From assembly GCA_016946835.1 (NCBI GenBank), contig JACVTC010000054.1:887501-945000 (forward strand): DNA of 57,500 nt, given 5' to 3'. The number at the start of each line of letters is the position of its first letter. Position 1 is the stretch's first letter. The notes under the pieces are model-generated. The model made no database searches. It was not told the origin of the DNA and saw only the letters and a program-made list of their open reading frames with translations. This document shows positions 56,797 to 57,500 of this stretch, in pieces. The position numbers were made by a program, and so were the translations under genes. This stretch comes from Neocallimastix lanati (nom. inval.) (taxonomy: Eukaryota > Neocallimastigomycota > Neocallimastigomycetes > Neocallimastigales > Neocallimastigaceae).

Positions 56797-57500
56797 ATAT
56801 ATAATATAATCTATTAAAAAAAATGTGTATTTTATTGATAAAATTATATATATATGTTTTATAATAAAAATTATAAATATTTTTATGTAGTTATTTTAAA
56901 ACCTACAATAAAACCTAGAAATTTTGAAGTAAAAAATACCATAGAAAATGAAATAAAAAAAACAAAAAATAATAGTGATGTTAAAGGGATAAAATCAAAT
57001 TCAAAGATAACTTCAACAAAATCTTCAACATCCAATTGGAGAAATGAAATTTTATATACTTTATTAAATGATAGAGATGAAAATAATAAAGATGACAAGG
57101 AAAAATTTGATACATTATTATTAGAAAAGAGGAAAGATAATTGTTCAAAAGAAACAAAAAAAGAAAATTTACAACCTTCAATATTTAATTGGAAACAGGA
57201 AGTTTTAAATTCAAGACTTAATAAAAATAATAATAAGGAAAAAAATAATATTATAGTTGATTCAGAACAATTTAATGTAGAGGAAGTAGAGGATAGTCCA
57301 AAATTGAAAATGAAACCAAAATCAAAATCAAAATCTAAATCAATATCTTCTTTTTTTGATTGGAAACAGGAAGTTTTAAATTCAAATCATAATAAAAATA
57401 GTAGTAATGAAGAAAAAAGTAATAATAAATTCGATTATTCAGAACAATTCAGTGTGGATGATAGTCCAAAATTAAAATCAAAATCAAAATCAAAATCCAA
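56283..57500 (+). CDS. Asn/Lys/Ser-rich protein with tandem W-motif repeat (3' end outside window)
   Basis: Exons 56283-56295, 56397-56747 and 56891 to the right edge join in frame; the gene continues beyond the window. Exon 1 (MDIT plus a split codon) is inferred from frame and splice sites. Exon 2 encodes a polar stretch with Asn runs and an acidic patch (DHKKDDSDSSDD). Exon 3 shows a repeated unit of roughly 50-57 residues that starts with a Trp motif: SNWRNEILYT (57031-57060), FNWKQEVLNS (57184-57213) and FDWKQEVLNS (about 57355-57384). The last two are each followed by an Asn/Lys-rich spacer, SEQF(N/S)V, DSPKLK and alternating Lys-Ser. No enzyme domain is visible and I do not recognise the protein. 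The conserved Trp motif in disordered surroundings suggests a repeated short binding motif, which is inference. Confidence 0.7.

Overview
The window is nuclear DNA of an extremely AT-rich eukaryote. Genes carry GT-AG introns, exons stand out as islands of higher GC, proteins are rich in Asn, Lys and Ser runs, and the spacers are largely poly(A)/poly(T), (TA)n, (TAA)n and longer simple repeats. A secreted bacterial-type alpha-amylase with CBM26- and CBM25-like starch-binding modules, fungal-looking housekeeping genes and dead Ty1/copia elements together point to an anaerobic gut fungus (Neocallimastigomycota). That assignment is inference; Dictyostelium-like AT-rich protists were considered and fit less well.

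Layout. 1-8049: no gene, simple repeats. 8050-12675: a complete but dead Ty1/copia retrotransposon with both LTRs and recognisable integrase, reverse transcriptase and RNase H remnants. 13808-14629 (+): two-exon SNAPIN/BLOC-1-like gene. 16978-18957 (-): intronless GH13 amylase. 22525-24341 (+): a decayed ankyrin-repeat gene split by a tRNA-derived SINE-like retroposon (15-bp target duplication, A-rich tail), which is itself split by a 352-bp foldback transposon (9-bp target duplication). A second copy of the SINE-like element at 25556-25825 preserves the foldback's empty site. 24342-24870: another frameshifted coding remnant. 28100-29624: a second, shorter LTR element sharing a primer-binding-site-like motif with the first. 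31045-32100: about 1 kb of the heptamer TAATAAA. 34074-36386 (+): seven-exon lysophospholipid acyltransferase. 38693-42674 (+): nine-exon protein joining a RING finger, TRAF-type zinc fingers and a SPRY domain. 46681-50059 (+): six-exon TFIIIB subunit BDP1. 51594-52151 (+): small coiled-coil protein. 56283 to the right edge (+): an Asn/Lys/Ser-rich protein with a tandem W-containing repeat, cut off by the window.

The genes do not form a pathway. SNAPIN (endolysosome positioning), the acyltransferase (membrane phospholipid synthesis), BDP1 (Pol III initiation) and the RING-TRAF-SPRY protein (probable ubiquitin ligase) are housekeeping or regulatory genes, all on the + strand. The amylase is a secreted starch-degrading enzyme with bacterial ancestry.

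The most informative part is 22.5-25.8 kb. There the order of events can be read directly: homopolymer frameshift, tandem duplication of an ankyrin unit, retroposon insertion, then foldback insertion into a copy of that retroposon. Exon structures were assembled by hand from splice sites and reading-frame continuity and have not been checked against transcripts.
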